A stretch of DNA of 64,000 bases from Nitrospirota bacterium (GCA_040752355.1 JBFMHE010000002.1:159277-223276), one strand, 5' to 3'; positions 46,425 to 54,793 are shown, counted from the stretch's first letter. Translations and numbers: made by a program. The notes: generated by a model not told the origin, from the sequence alone.

Positions 46425-47615
46425 CTAGCGGATATCCTCCCGGGCATCCTCGAGAATATGCTCCGTCAGCCTCTTGATCGGGAGCTTCGTCTTCCGGGAG
46501 AGGGCTTTGAGATCCTCATACTCGGGTGTCGCGGTCGCAACCGCACCGCCGGTCCGGGAGACCTTTATCCTCACCGGGCCGTATCGCGTCGTGACGGTCC
46601 TGCTCTCGCGCCCGAGCGTCTTACGGTGGACTATCGAGAACCTGAGGCCGATCGTCGTCGTCTCGCGGAAGAGAATCTCCGCCGCCTTGTCGATGTCCTG
46701 CGGCCTCACGATGACCGACAGCTTCACCGCGGGCCTGCTCTTTTTCATTATCACCGTTTCGAGAAACACATCGAGCGCGCCTCCGGCGAAGAGCTTGTCC
46801 ATGACATCCTCGTAGATCTGGGGATTCATGTCATCGATGTTCGTCTCGACCACGGCCACGCGGTCGTCGGCAATGGAATATCCCGACATCTCCACAGGCG
46901 AACCGAGGATCAGCCGCACGGTATTCGGCATTGACGGGAGGTCCCTGGCGCCGGCTCCGTACCCGATCTGCTCGATGCTCATTGCGGGCAGGGGAGCGAA
47001 AGCAGGGTCGAGACTCGCGATAAGGACCGCGCCGGTGGGCGTGGTCAGCTCGAAGGGGATATCGGACGCATAGACCGGAAAGCCCTTCAGCAGCTCGGCA
47101 GTGGCAGGAGCAGGCACCGGGAGAGTGCCGTGCCTGGTCCTGACGCTGCCGCTGCCGAGATTTATAGCCGATGAGTAAATCTTCCCGACGCCGAGCGTGT
47201 CGAGCCCGATCAGGGTGCCGAACACATCGACCAGACAGTCCGTCCCTCCGAGCTCGTGGAGGTGAACCGTATCGAAGGCCTCAGCATGAACAGCGGCTTC
47301 CGCTTCGAAGAGCTTCCGGAATACGTTCAACCCCCGCTCCTTCAGGTTCCTATCGAAAGAGGAGCGCGCAACGACCCGTTCGATGTCCTTCCACTGCACC
47401 TCACGGGCGGGCTTCTTCTTATCGATGACGACATCGACCTTTGTGGCGGCGAAACCGGCGCGGACTACTTTCCTTGCACGGAGGCTGTAGCCCTCCACGG
47501 GCAGGTGCTTCAGCGCCCTCTTGAGGGATGCGAGAGAGACCCCTGCATCAACGAGGGCGCCGAGGCACATATCGCCGCTTATACCGGCGGCGCAGTCGAA
47601 ATAGGCTATCCGCAT
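46425..47615 (-). CDS. larC: Nickel pincer cofactor biosynthesis protein LarC
   Basis: A 396-residue LarC. The N-terminal MRIAYFDCAAGISGDMCLGALVDAG and the His-rich region VHAEAFDTVHLHELGGTDCLVD are diagnostic; the C-terminal half (VVETNIDDMNPQIYEDVMDKLF) is LarC2. LarC uses CTP to insert nickel into the pincer cofactor of lactate racemase-type enzymes. In lactobacilli the two halves are joined by programmed frameshifting; here they are one frame. larB, larE and a lar-type racemase are not in the window. The promoter places transcription on the start codon. Confidence 0.93.
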   Translation of the reverse strand: MRIAYFDCAAGISGDMCLGALVDAGVSLASLKRALKHLPVEGYSLRARKVVRAGFAATKVDVVIDKKKPAREVQWKDIERVVARSSFDRNLKERGLNVFRKLFEAEAAVHAEAFDTVHLHELGGTDCLVDVFGTLIGLDTLGVGKIYSSAINLGSGSVRTRHGTLPVPAPATAELLKGFPVYASDIPFELTTPTGAVLIASLDPAFAPLPAMSIEQIGYGAGARDLPSMPNTVRLILGSPVEMSGYSIADDRVAVVETNIDDMNPQIYEDVMDKLFAGGALDVFLETVIMKKSRPAVKLSVIVRPQDIDKAAEILFRETTTIGLRFSIVHRKTLGRESRTVTTRYGPVRIKVSRTGGAVATATPEYEDLKALSRKTKLPIKRLTEHILEDAREDIR

Positions 47616-47621
47616 TGACGT

Positions 47622-47650
47622 ATTTTACACGGTAAGCGTCTGGCATGCAA
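47622..47650 (-). promoter_or_regulatory. Sigma-70 promoter of larC, leaderless geometry
   Basis: TTGCAT (47645-47650) and TAAAAT (47622-47627) with 17 bases between them on the minus strand. Six bases separate the -10 box from the ATG at 47615, so the predicted first base of the RNA is the A of the start codon. No ribosome site exists. Confidence 0.65.
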
Positions 47651-47713
47651 AGAGAATATTCTATGCAGTAGACGATTGACAACAACCATCGCCGCAGGTA
47701 TTGTTTATAAAGA

Positions 47714-47857
47714 AAGCCATCAGCCGTCAGCAGTCAGCGTTCAGCTGTCAGTCATGACGACCGAGATCGAGCCTGAGACAAGGGGCATTTTACGGAGCTG
47801 CGTGCCTCTCGTATCCTTCAGCTGAAAGCTGAGAGCTGATAGCTGATGGCTGTTGTG
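47714..47857. repeat. Intergenic quasi-palindrome, family C (ATCAGC/CTGTCAGC words)
   Basis: The left arm (47714-47757) is GCCATCAGCCGTCAGC, AGTCAGCGTTCAGCTGTCAG; the right arm (47815-47857) is CAGCTGAAAGCTGAGAGCTG, ATAGCTGATGGCTG. About 60 bases separate them. It lies in the gap between larC and the macrodomain gene. Other copies are at 60150-60290 and 60961-61100. Confidence 0.8.
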
Positions 47858-47874
47858 CTAATTATGGAGGTCCC

Positions 47875-48414
47875 ATGCACGTGATCGCAGAGCGTATGGT
47901 GAATGGTAAGAGGCTGCGTCTCGTCAGGGGAGATATCACCGAGCGGGATGTGGATGCGGTCGTGAACGCCGCCAATTCGCGCCTCCAGCACGGCGGCGGC
48001 GTTGCCGGCGCCATAGTCCGCAAGGGAGGCCGGAGCATCCAGGAGGAGAGCGACAGGATCGGTTTCGTGCCGGTCGGGCATGCCGCGCTCACTGCCGCCG
48101 GCGCGCTGCCCGCGAAGTATGTCATCCACGCCGTAGGCCCGAGGATGGGGGAGGGCGATGAGGAGAACAAGCTGAGGAACGCTGTCGTCAGCACGCTCAC
48201 CCTGGCTTCGGAGAAGGGGTTCAGGAGCGTATCGCTACCCGCCATAAGCTCGGGTATATTCGGGTTCCCGAAAGACCGCTGCGCCCGCATTCTTGTGGCC
48301 GAGGCGCGGAAGTTCCTCCAGGAGCATCCTGCCTCCTCACTCGAGGTCGTCGAGTTCTGCATCTTCGACGACCAGACCCTTGGCTATTTCAGGCAGGAAT
48401 TTGATACAATATAG
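47875..48414 (+). CDS. Macrodomain protein (ADP-ribose binding/deacylating)
   Basis: A 179-residue stand-alone macrodomain. The conserved VNAANSRLQHGGGVAGAI (about 32-49) and the second loop LPAISSGIFGFPKDR (about 122-136) that together bind ADP-ribose are both intact. Members remove ADP-ribose from proteins or deacetylate O-acetyl-ADP-ribose. GGAGG precedes the ATG at a good distance. It sits next to tRNA-Thr with no obvious functional neighbour. Confidence 0.92.
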   Translation: MHVIAERMVNGKRLRLVRGDITERDVDAVVNAANSRLQHGGGVAGAIVRKGGRSIQEESDRIGFVPVGHAALTAAGALPAKYVIHAVGPRMGEGDEENKLRNAVVSTLTLASEKGFRSVSLPAISSGIFGFPKDRCARILVAEARKFLQEHPASSLEVVEFCIFDDQTLGYFRQEFDTI

Positions 48415-48442
48415 CTTCTTCATCTCGGAAGGGCATCTGGTG

Positions 48443-48448
48443 TATACT
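48443..48448 (+). promoter_or_regulatory. -10 box of tRNA-Thr
   Basis: TATACT, 14 bases before the mature tRNA 5' end, just after the macrodomain stop codon. Confidence 0.4.
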
Positions 48449-48462
48449 ATTCCTTCCATCAT

Positions 48463-48535
48463 GCCGGGATAGCTCAGCTGGCAGAGCAGCTGATTCGTAA
48501 TCAGCAGGTCGGCGGTTCGAATCCGCTTCCCGGCT
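48463..48535 (+). tRNA. tRNA-Thr (anticodon CGT)
   Basis: 73 bases. The acceptor stem is GCCGGGA/TCCCGGC with discriminator T; the anticodon stem-loop GCTGA-TTCGTAA-TCAGC gives CGT (codon ACG). D and T arms are intact. CCA is not encoded. Its last ten bases and the six after them are duplicated at 49300-49315, which marks it as an integration site. Confidence 0.96.
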
Positions 48536-48541
48536 TTCTTT
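48526..48541 (+). repeat. Left copy of the tRNA-Thr 3' end direct repeat (putative attL)
   Basis: CTTCCCGGCTTTCTTT, covering the end of tRNA-Thr and six following bases. The same 16 bases occur at 49300-49315. Identity stops on both sides of the repeat. This is the layout left by a tRNA-targeted integrating element. Confidence 0.6.
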
Positions 48542-48606
48542 ATTCAATGACTTGCAATCGGGCTCTTTGCCTGTTCTCGTATTGCTCTCTATTAGGTAGA
48601 GCTGTG

Positions 48607-48628
48607 GGGACGTTGATGAATTAGTTGA
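48607..48628 (+). repeat. Left inverted repeat of the RAYT cassette
   Basis: A 22-base sequence starting GGGACGTTGATG and ending TTAGTTGA, with an exact inverted copy at 48898-48919. The two enclose the transposase fragment. Confidence 0.8.
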
Positions 48629-48649
48629 GCTATTCATTGGATCATGAGT

Positions 48650-48880
48650 TTTGAAATAGCCGAAGTGGTGCCCCCCTGTTTCACGTGCCACCAGCGCCAT
48701 GGGGATGCCGTATCTTTCGCAGGCATAAACCGCCGTATCTGTCTTTGCCGCAAGATTCCCAAAACGCTCAATGAAATAGTCTCTGTCTCTGTCGTCAGAG
48801 ACTATAGCTTTCTTTTCTATTCCCCTGCATATTACGTGGTGCAGTGTGCCGGGATAGTCGAGTCTCGCTTGCCGTGGCAT
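48650..48880 (-). pseudogene. Broken REP-associated tyrosine transposase (RAYT / IS200-like Y1 family)
   Basis: From the Met at 48880 the translation starts MPRQARLDYPGTLHHVICRG and continues EKKAIVSDDRDRDYFIERFG, the N-terminus typical of RAYT transposases. After TAVYAC it jumps to CERYGIPMALVARETG, which resembles a much later helical part of these proteins. The catalytic HxH with its region and the Tyr helix are missing, so there is an internal deletion. The frame then runs on through tRNA-Thr antisense, which is not coding. The element is dead by itself. Confidence 0.65.
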
Positions 48881-48897
48881 GCAATCCATTAAACAAG

Positions 48898-48919
48898 TCA
48901 ACTAATTCATCAACGTCCC
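48898..48919 (-). repeat. Right inverted repeat of the RAYT cassette
   Basis: Exact reverse complement of 48607-48628. It lies about 20 bases upstream of the transposase fragment start, as expected for the 5' boundary of the cassette. Confidence 0.8.
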
Positions 48920-49057
48920 TGAGAACTGAGGCTATCGCGACCTTGAGCTCTTTCCTGATAAGCTCCGGCTCGGAGTGGAGGTCAAACCTTCCGCAGATGG
49001 TATTGTTTCTCGGTTACCCGGCAGCTCATATTCTGCGGGCGAATGTCTGCGCAGTTT

Positions 49058-49294
49058 TCAAAATTCCCTGTTCAAGAAATCCAGAGGTCTGAGTATGAGC
49101 GTGTTGAGAACCTTTTTATGGTAGAGACGTTTAAAATCTTTATGGTTGCCGGTCACGAAGGCATCGGCTCCATGGCCTATGGCCGTTGACAGGGTAATCC
49201 GGTCGTTCAGGGGCAGTCTTTGCAGCTCTGCGTCCTTGAGATTGGTGACGATATCATCTGCTATTGTGGAGTCTGCAATCAGCTCGTTCAGCAA
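49058..49294 (-). pseudogene. C-terminal fragment of a PIN-domain toxin (VapC-like)
   Basis: The 78 codons contain the second half of a PIN domain: the Asp of NDRITLSTAIGHGADAFVTGN and the tail HKDFKRLYHKKVLNTLILRPLDFL. The N-terminal half with the first catalytic Asp is missing. The frame is cut at the right copy of the tRNA-Thr direct repeat, which fits truncation by the deletion that left the scar. No antitoxin is present. A TTG at 49294 opens the frame but is probably not a real start. Confidence 0.65.
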
Positions 49295-49299
49295 CTCTT

Positions 49300-49315
49300 C
49301 TTCCCGGCTTTCTTT
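49300..49315 (+). repeat. Right copy of the tRNA-Thr 3' end direct repeat (putative attR)
   Basis: An exact 16-base copy of 48526-48541, 774 bases further on, between the PIN fragment and the P-type ATPase stop codon. Confidence 0.6.
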
Positions 49316-49340
49316 GTCTCGTGAGATCGGACACCGCTCC

Positions 49341-52022
49341 TCATACAGCGAACTTCCTCACCAGGAGCTTTCTCCCTTCTTCTGCCGCGAGCAGGAGGAC
49401 GCTGAAGGGGAGGAGCGTGAGCCAGACGTGCGGCCCCAGAGGCGCTGTCCCGAAGAGCGCGTTTCCCCACGGCGTATAGATAATGAAGACGGTGATCGCT
49501 ATCTCCAGGACAATGCCGATCACGATCAGCCGGTTCGAGAGAAGGCCTATGGTGAATACCGATTCGCGGAATGTCCGGCAGGCGAAGACATTGGCGACCT
49601 GCGTTATCACGATTCCGGCGAAACAGGCGGTCGTCGCCTCGAGATAGAGAAGGGTGTGAGGGGAGAGCGTTTCGCCCCACTGCCATCCCCCCGCGTCCAG
49701 CACGAAAAAAAAGCCGTAGAGTCCTGCAAAGGCCTCGATAGGACCGAGGAAGAGGTAGGCGCGGCCGAGCAGGTCGAAATTCACCAGCCGTTCGCGGCGG
49801 CCCCGGGGCGGCTGCTTCATGATCTCCGGTGAGGGCCGTTCCGCACCGAGGGCGAGGGCGGGGAACATATCGGTGCCGAGATCGATGGCAAGGATCTGGA
49901 TGATCGTGAGGGGAAGGGGAATCCTGAAGAGGACATAGGCGATATAAGGGACGATCTCCGGGATGTTGGAGGCGAAGATATAGTTGATGAACTTCTTTAT
50001 ATTTTCAAAGACGGCTCTCCCCTCCTCGATGGCATTGACAATAGTCGCAAAATTATCGTCGAGCAGGACGACGTCGGCAGCCTCACGCGCCACGTCGGTG
50101 CCGGTGATCCCCATGGCGATGCCGATGTCGGCCTTTTTGAGGGCAGGTGCATCATTGACCCCGTCTCCGGTCACCGCCACCCGCTCTCCCCTGTCCATGA
50201 GGGCGGAGACGATACGCATCTTATGGTGAGGCGTCATCCTCGAGAATATCACGTCGCCGGACCCGAGCATCTCCCCCAGTTTCTCGTCAGTGAGGCTGCT
50301 CATCGTGGGGCCCTCGATAACGAGCGGGTGCTCTCCTGCAATGCCTGTCCGGCGTGCGATCGCCGCTGCAGTCCTGCTCGCATCACCGGTTATCATAATG
50401 ACCCGTATGCCCGCGGTGCGGCATGTCTCGATCGCCTTGAACACCTCGGGCCGGGGCGGGTCCTCGAGTCCTATGAGCCCCGCAAAGATCATTTCCGACT
50501 CGAGCTGCGCATCCGGGAGACTGCCCAGCCTTTCCGGTACAAAATCATCTCTTCTCCTGTAGGCAAAAGCGATTACCCGCAGGCCCTCCTCCATCAACGC
50601 TGCGGAAGCGTCGAGCAGTGCCGCCCGTTGTCTTTCATCCAGCGCGCTGACGGTGCTGTTCACCTTCAGTGCGGTACAGAGCGGCAGGACTGTCTCGACC
50701 GCTCCTTTCATAAAGACGTAGGGGGTGCCGCGAAAACTATTCACGGTGGTCATCCGCTTCCTCTCCGCATCGAAGGGAATCTCGTAGATACGCTTCGCGG
50801 CGAGGGCTGCGTCCCACGCGTGTGCGGCCTTCAGCAGCGCGGTCTCGGTCGGGTCTCCATGGTAGGCGCCGTTTTCGTACCGTGCATTGTTGCAGAGCAG
50901 GGAGGTTGTCATGAGCATATCCATCCTCTCGGTGGAGCGGTTCCATTCCTTTGCGCCGGCATCAAGAAAGCCGATACCGGGGAGCCACACCCTGCGGGCC
51001 TCCATTCTATTCTGGGTAATGGTGCCTGTCTTGTCGGTGCAGATGACCGTTACCGAGCCGAGCGTCTCTACCGAGGTGAGATTCTTTACGAGCGCTCTTC
51101 TCTTTGCCATGCGCTGGCTCCCCATGGCGAGCGACAGGGTGACAGTCGGCAGGAGCCCTTCCGGAACATTCGCGATGGTGATGCCGACCGCAAAGAGGAG
51201 CGTCTGCCAGAAGCTCTTGCCGGTCAGCAGGCCGACCCCGAAGAAGACTATTCCTGTTGTCAGTGCGATAACGGCAACAATTCTCGTTACCCGCGCGATC
51301 TCTCGCTGGAGGGGGCTCAGCTCCGGCTCCACACTGCTGGTCAGGTGGGCTATCTTCCCGAACTCTGTCGCCATACCGGTGGCAAAGACCGCTGCTGTTC
51401 CTGAACCGGCCACGACGAGCGTGCCGGCAAAAACGATATTGGGGCTTTCGAAGTAGTCACCGTCGAACGGCTCGTGGCTCCGCGGCTTCAGCTCGGACTC
51501 GCCGGTGAGCGGAGCGTTGTTTACCGACAGACGTATCGAACGGATCAGCCGTGCGTCAGCAGGAACCCTGTCTCCCTCTTTGAGGAGAATAAGGTCTCCG
51601 GGGACTACCTCCCGTGCGGGGATATCTTTCAGGACACCCTTCCTGACGACCCTCACGGTGTAAGGCAGGAGCTTTTCGAGCTCCTGCACCGCCCGTTCGG
51701 CGCGGTATTCCTGTATGAACGTAAAGACCGCATTGACGACAATGACGCCGATAATCGCGAGGCCGAGGAAGAGCATTCCCCCGCCGGGACGGAGATACTC
51801 CGACAAGAGGCTGAGCCCTGCGGCGATCCAGAGCAGCACGGCGAGGAAATGGGTGAATTGAGAGAGGAGCCTCCGGTAGAGAGGCGTCCTCCTCACCTCC
51901 TGTATCTCGTTGAAGCCGTACTCATGCAGGCGGCGCCGGGCGTCGTCTTCGGCAAGTCCCTGTTCTGAAGTGATGAGCGCATGCAGAACCTCGCCGGCTG
52001 TCAACGCGTATATTTTCTTCAT
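49341..52022 (-). CDS. P-type cation-transporting ATPase, Na,K-ATPase-like (P2C type)
   Basis: An 893-residue P2-type pump. It has the actuator motif TGES, the phosphorylation site CTDKTGTITQNRM (Asp about 335), the hinge GDGVNDAPALKKADIGIAMG and ten predicted membrane helices. TM4 reads ANVPEGLLPTVTLSLA, nearly the PEGLL motif of Na,K-ATPases, and the C-terminal ATQVAN..CRT block resembles their TM8. So it probably moves monovalent cations, but ion choice is inferred. Its start overlaps the end of the stress-protein gene by four bases (translational coupling). Confidence 0.9.
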   Translation of the reverse strand: MKKIYALTAGEVLHALITSEQGLAEDDARRRLHEYGFNEIQEVRRTPLYRRLLSQFTHFLAVLLWIAAGLSLLSEYLRPGGGMLFLGLAIIGVIVVNAVFTFIQEYRAERAVQELEKLLPYTVRVVRKGVLKDIPAREVVPGDLILLKEGDRVPADARLIRSIRLSVNNAPLTGESELKPRSHEPFDGDYFESPNIVFAGTLVVAGSGTAAVFATGMATEFGKIAHLTSSVEPELSPLQREIARVTRIVAVIALTTGIVFFGVGLLTGKSFWQTLLFAVGITIANVPEGLLPTVTLSLAMGSQRMAKRRALVKNLTSVETLGSVTVICTDKTGTITQNRMEARRVWLPGIGFLDAGAKEWNRSTERMDMLMTTSLLCNNARYENGAYHGDPTETALLKAAHAWDAALAAKRIYEIPFDAERKRMTTVNSFRGTPYVFMKGAVETVLPLCTALKVNSTVSALDERQRAALLDASAALMEEGLRVIAFAYRRRDDFVPERLGSLPDAQLESEMIFAGLIGLEDPPRPEVFKAIETCRTAGIRVIMITGDASRTAAAIARRTGIAGEHPLVIEGPTMSSLTDEKLGEMLGSGDVIFSRMTPHHKMRIVSALMDRGERVAVTGDGVNDAPALKKADIGIAMGITGTDVAREAADVVLLDDNFATIVNAIEEGRAVFENIKKFINYIFASNIPEIVPYIAYVLFRIPLPLTIIQILAIDLGTDMFPALALGAERPSPEIMKQPPRGRRERLVNFDLLGRAYLFLGPIEAFAGLYGFFFVLDAGGWQWGETLSPHTLLYLEATTACFAGIVITQVANVFACRTFRESVFTIGLLSNRLIVIGIVLEIAITVFIIYTPWGNALFGTAPLGPHVWLTLLPFSVLLLAAEEGRKLLVRKFAV

Positions 52023-52897
52023 GGACAGGGGGGCCGGTTGCCCCTGCGTTCTTTCTGCCGGGGCCTCAGCCGTGGCTTGAAAATGATGAGGTTGCAGGGC
52101 GCCTCCCTGAGCACCTGTTCCACGGGGCTCCCGCTCACCATGCTCCGGAGCAGGCTCCGCTCGCTCGCTCCCATGATAATGAGGTCGTTCTTCTTGAATG
52201 CAGCTTCGGTCGTGATCGAGCGGGCTATGCGGCCGCTCCCTGTCCTGCGTTCATGGACGACCCCGTACTTTTTCAGGTGCTCGATAAAGCACTCGATATC
52301 CCGGGAGGGGCGCTGCTCCCTCTCCGCGACGCTGAGCGGCGCCTCCCCGCGAAAAAGGGTGGTCAGCGGTCGAGGAAGATGAAACAGCGTCAGACGGGAA
52401 TCGAGCCCCTCGGCGAGCTTTCCAATGAAATAGGCCCGCTCGTCGATATAGGAGAGGCGTCCCTTGAGCGGCACCAGGATATCCCGTGGATGTCCTTTCC
52501 CCATATGCACGACTCTCGCCATCGCCACCGAACAGGGCAGCCGCGTCATGAGATCCCGCGCGCGGGTCCTGATGAAAAAGCGGCGTTCGATATCCTCTCT
52601 CCTCGTTGCAATGACAACGAGATCGACATCCTGCTCTCGTACCGTCTCCCGTATCTTTCGTACCGGATCGCCCTCTTCGGTAATGCTCTCGACCTCTATC
52701 CCCTGCCGTTCTGCTTCGATAAACAGGCGCTCGAGGGCCGATTCGGCACGCCTGAACGCCGAGGGAGTGACCGGCGCCTCCGCCACAAAGACGAGCAGCA
52801 GCTTTGCCCTGCATGCCTTTGCGAGCGCCAGGGCGTAGCGCGCCGCTATTTCGGAATTGGTGAACTCGTTTACCGCGGCAAGGATCCTCGCATACAT
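52019..52897 (-). CDS. Tandem universal stress protein
   Basis: A 292-residue protein with two UspA-like domains, about 1-130 (MYARILAAVNEF...VVIATRRED...LPCSVAMARV) and 133-275 (DILVPLKGRLSYIDERAYFIGKLA...LIIMGASERSLLRSMVSGSPVEQVLREAPCNLIIFKP). The second has the G-x(n)-G(S/T)-type nucleotide loop in GASERSLLRSMVSGS; the first is degenerate there. It is the first gene of a two-gene unit with the P-type ATPase. A role in regulating the pump is suggested by the coupling. The predicted RNA has only about four bases before the ATG. Confidence 0.9.
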   Translation of the reverse strand: MYARILAAVNEFTNSEIAARYALALAKACRAKLLLVFVAEAPVTPSAFRRAESALERLFIEAERQGIEVESITEEGDPVRKIRETVREQDVDLVVIATRREDIERRFFIRTRARDLMTRLPCSVAMARVVHMGKGHPRDILVPLKGRLSYIDERAYFIGKLAEGLDSRLTLFHLPRPLTTLFRGEAPLSVAEREQRPSRDIECFIEHLKKYGVVHERRTGSGRIARSITTEAAFKKNDLIIMGASERSLLRSMVSGSPVEQVLREAPCNLIIFKPRLRPRQKERRGNRPPCP

Positions 52898-52907
52898 AGG
52901 TAATTAC

Positions 52908-52936
52908 AGGATACCACCGCCGCCCCGGCGCTTCAA
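52908..52936 (-). promoter_or_regulatory. Sigma-70 promoter of the stress protein/P-type ATPase unit
   Basis: TTGAAG (52931-52936) and TATCCT (52908-52913) with 17 bases between them on the minus strand. Start near 52901, four bases before the ATG. It adjoins the palindrome at 52938. Confidence 0.5.
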
Positions 52937-52937
52937 T

Positions 52938-52955
52938 TGATCACCCGGGTGATCA
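52938..52955. promoter_or_regulatory. 18-bp perfect palindrome, probable operator
   Basis: TGATCACCCGGGTGATCA is its own reverse complement. It lies between two divergent genes and just next to the -35 box of the minus-strand promoter. It is likely a dimeric regulator site; the regulator is not identified. Confidence 0.65.
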
Positions 52956-53008
52956 CACGGGGCTGACTCCTTCAGCATAGCGGCCCTGAACACAGTGCGC
53001 TCAAGGGA

Positions 53009-54718
53009 ATGGGGAAACCCGTCGATAAACGTTTCATGGGCATGAGAAAGTATGATCATAGGCAGGATACTGCCTCCGGCGGTCCGGACCCACTCTCCCG
53101 CCTCGTCTTCAATGAGACCGGGGAGGGCATGGTGGCGATGCTCCGGAAATCGCTGACATGGAAAGACTCCATACTCAATAACAGCTCGATCGGCATCCTT
53201 GTTGTGACCGGCGACAGGATCATTACGGAGGTAAACCCCTGTTTGTGCAGGATGTTCGGCTACGCTGCCGATGAGATGCTCGGGAAGCCCGTACTGCTGA
53301 TACACCGGTCCCGGGAGGCGTACGAGGAGTTCGGACGCCTGTTCTACCAGAAGACGTCGGGCGGGGTCGTGGTCACGGAGTACCGGCTCAGGCGCAAGGA
53401 CGGGAGCGCATTCTGGTGCGAATGCTCGGGCAGCGCCATGGACCCGAAGGACCTCGGCAAGGGAGTGATATGGATGGTCCAGGACATATCGGAACGAAAG
53501 GCGATGGAGGAGGACCTGGTGCGGGCCAAGGAAAGGGCCGAGGCGGCCAGCCGGGCGAAGAGCCAGTTCCTGGCGAATATGAGCCACGAGATCCGGACCC
53601 CTATGAACGCGGTGCTGGGTTTCGCACAGATCATGGGGAGCGACGCCGAGCTGACAGCCGCGCAGAGGAAGTACCTCGATGCCATCTGCACCAACGGGGA
53701 GCACCTCCTGGCCCTCATCAACGATATCCTGGAGATGTCCAAGATCGAGGCGGGACGTGTAAGCCTGATGAATGCCGATTTCGACCTCCACGCCCTTGTC
53801 GGCGACCTCGATACCATGTTCAGGCCCCGCATCGAGGCGAAACACCTGGCATTCAGGCTGGAGGGGCTCGAGAAGGTCCCGCGGTGCCTCAACGGCGATG
53901 AAGGCAAGATACGGCAGGTGCTCGTCAACATGCTGGGCAATGCCGTCAAGTTTACCGAAAAGGGTTCTATCGTGATCCGCCTCGACGCGGCGGAGAAGGA
54001 GAGACACGGCACGCGGGACTGGGTCATCGGCATCGAGGTCGAGGATACCGGGCAGGGGATACCGGCTGATGAGATCGGCAAGGTGTTCGAGATATTCGAG
54101 CAGGCGGAGAACGTGAAGGCTGTCAATAAGGGAGCCGGGCTCGGCATGGCGATCAGCCGCCGGTACGCGAGGATGATGGGAGGAGATATCACGGTCCGGA
54201 GCGAGGAAGGAAGGGGCGCCACCTTCCGGTTCGTCTTTGGCGCGAAGCCGCTCTCCTCTGCCGGGAGCCGGGCGCCGAGGTCTTGCGATCGTCGGGTGAT
54301 CGGCCTGGCAGGCACCGGCCGGCCCGCACCGAAGGTGCTGGTCGCAGACGATACCGGCACCAACCGGGAGGTCCTGCGCGAGATGCTCGAGATGGTCGGC
54401 TTCGTCGTCACCGAGGCGGTAAACGGCAGGGAGGCGCTCGAGGCGTTCCGGCAGCAGCGGCCCGACCTGGTGCTGATGGACCGCAGAATGCCCGAAATGG
54501 ACGGCATAGAAGCTACCCGGGCGCTCAAGTCTTCGGAAGAGGGCAGGGCGACGCCGGTCATCATGGTTACGGCGAGCGTATTCGAGGACAGGCGGCAGGA
54601 GGCGATCGACGCAGGGGCGGACGGCTACATAAGGAAGCCCTATCGCATGCAGGAGCTCCTGCACGAGATCGGGAAGCTGCTCGCGATAGAGTACCGGTAC
54701 GAAGGCGATCCTCAATAA
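53009..54718 (+). CDS. PAS hybrid histidine kinase, soluble
   Basis: 569 residues without transmembrane helices. A PAS domain with PAC-like end (about 45-165) is followed by HisKA with FLANMSHEIRTPMNAVLG (His about 196), a HATPase with NMLGNAVKFT and GAGLGMAISRRYARMMGG, and a C-terminal receiver. The receiver Asp is in PDLVLMDRRMPEMDG; the acidic pair appears as ADDTGTNREVL, slightly divergent. Such kinases usually pass phosphate to an Hpt protein, none of which is seen here. It opens a run of three signalling genes. Confidence 0.92.
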   Translation: MGKPVDKRFMGMRKYDHRQDTASGGPDPLSRLVFNETGEGMVAMLRKSLTWKDSILNNSSIGILVVTGDRIITEVNPCLCRMFGYAADEMLGKPVLLIHRSREAYEEFGRLFYQKTSGGVVVTEYRLRRKDGSAFWCECSGSAMDPKDLGKGVIWMVQDISERKAMEEDLVRAKERAEAASRAKSQFLANMSHEIRTPMNAVLGFAQIMGSDAELTAAQRKYLDAICTNGEHLLALINDILEMSKIEAGRVSLMNADFDLHALVGDLDTMFRPRIEAKHLAFRLEGLEKVPRCLNGDEGKIRQVLVNMLGNAVKFTEKGSIVIRLDAAEKERHGTRDWVIGIEVEDTGQGIPADEIGKVFEIFEQAENVKAVNKGAGLGMAISRRYARMMGGDITVRSEEGRGATFRFVFGAKPLSSAGSRAPRSCDRRVIGLAGTGRPAPKVLVADDTGTNREVLREMLEMVGFVVTEAVNGREALEAFRQQRPDLVLMDRRMPEMDGIEATRALKSSEEGRATPVIMVTASVFEDRRQEAIDAGADGYIRKPYRMQELLHEIGKLLAIEYRYEGDPQ

Positions 54719-54787
54719 TCTCCTCTCAGCCCTGACCGGGCTCCAGACAGAAAGACCTTACCCCTATGTATCAGTTGTGTAATGTCG

Positions 54788-54793
54788 TATAAT
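54788..54793 (+). promoter_or_regulatory. -10 box before the CheR-type gene
   Basis: TATAAT in an otherwise gene-free 120-base gap; start near 54800, leaving a leader of about 40 bases. No clear -35. Confidence 0.4.

Larger units (their letters stand above)
48542..49299. mobile_element. Remnant island between duplicated tRNA-Thr ends
   Basis: The 758 bases between the direct repeats carry no complete gene. They hold a decayed RAYT-type transposase cassette with 22-bp inverted ends (48607-48919) and the C-terminal part of a PIN-domain gene (49058-49294). Base composition is visibly more AT-rich than the flanks. No integrase remains. I read it as the residue of a larger integrated element after deletion. 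Confidence 0.55.

Noticed and set aside
48389..48649. C-terminal part of the frame that begins in the transposase fragment
   Set aside because: It reads through antisense tRNA-Thr (SNRRPADYESAALPAELSRH), a well-known false peptide.
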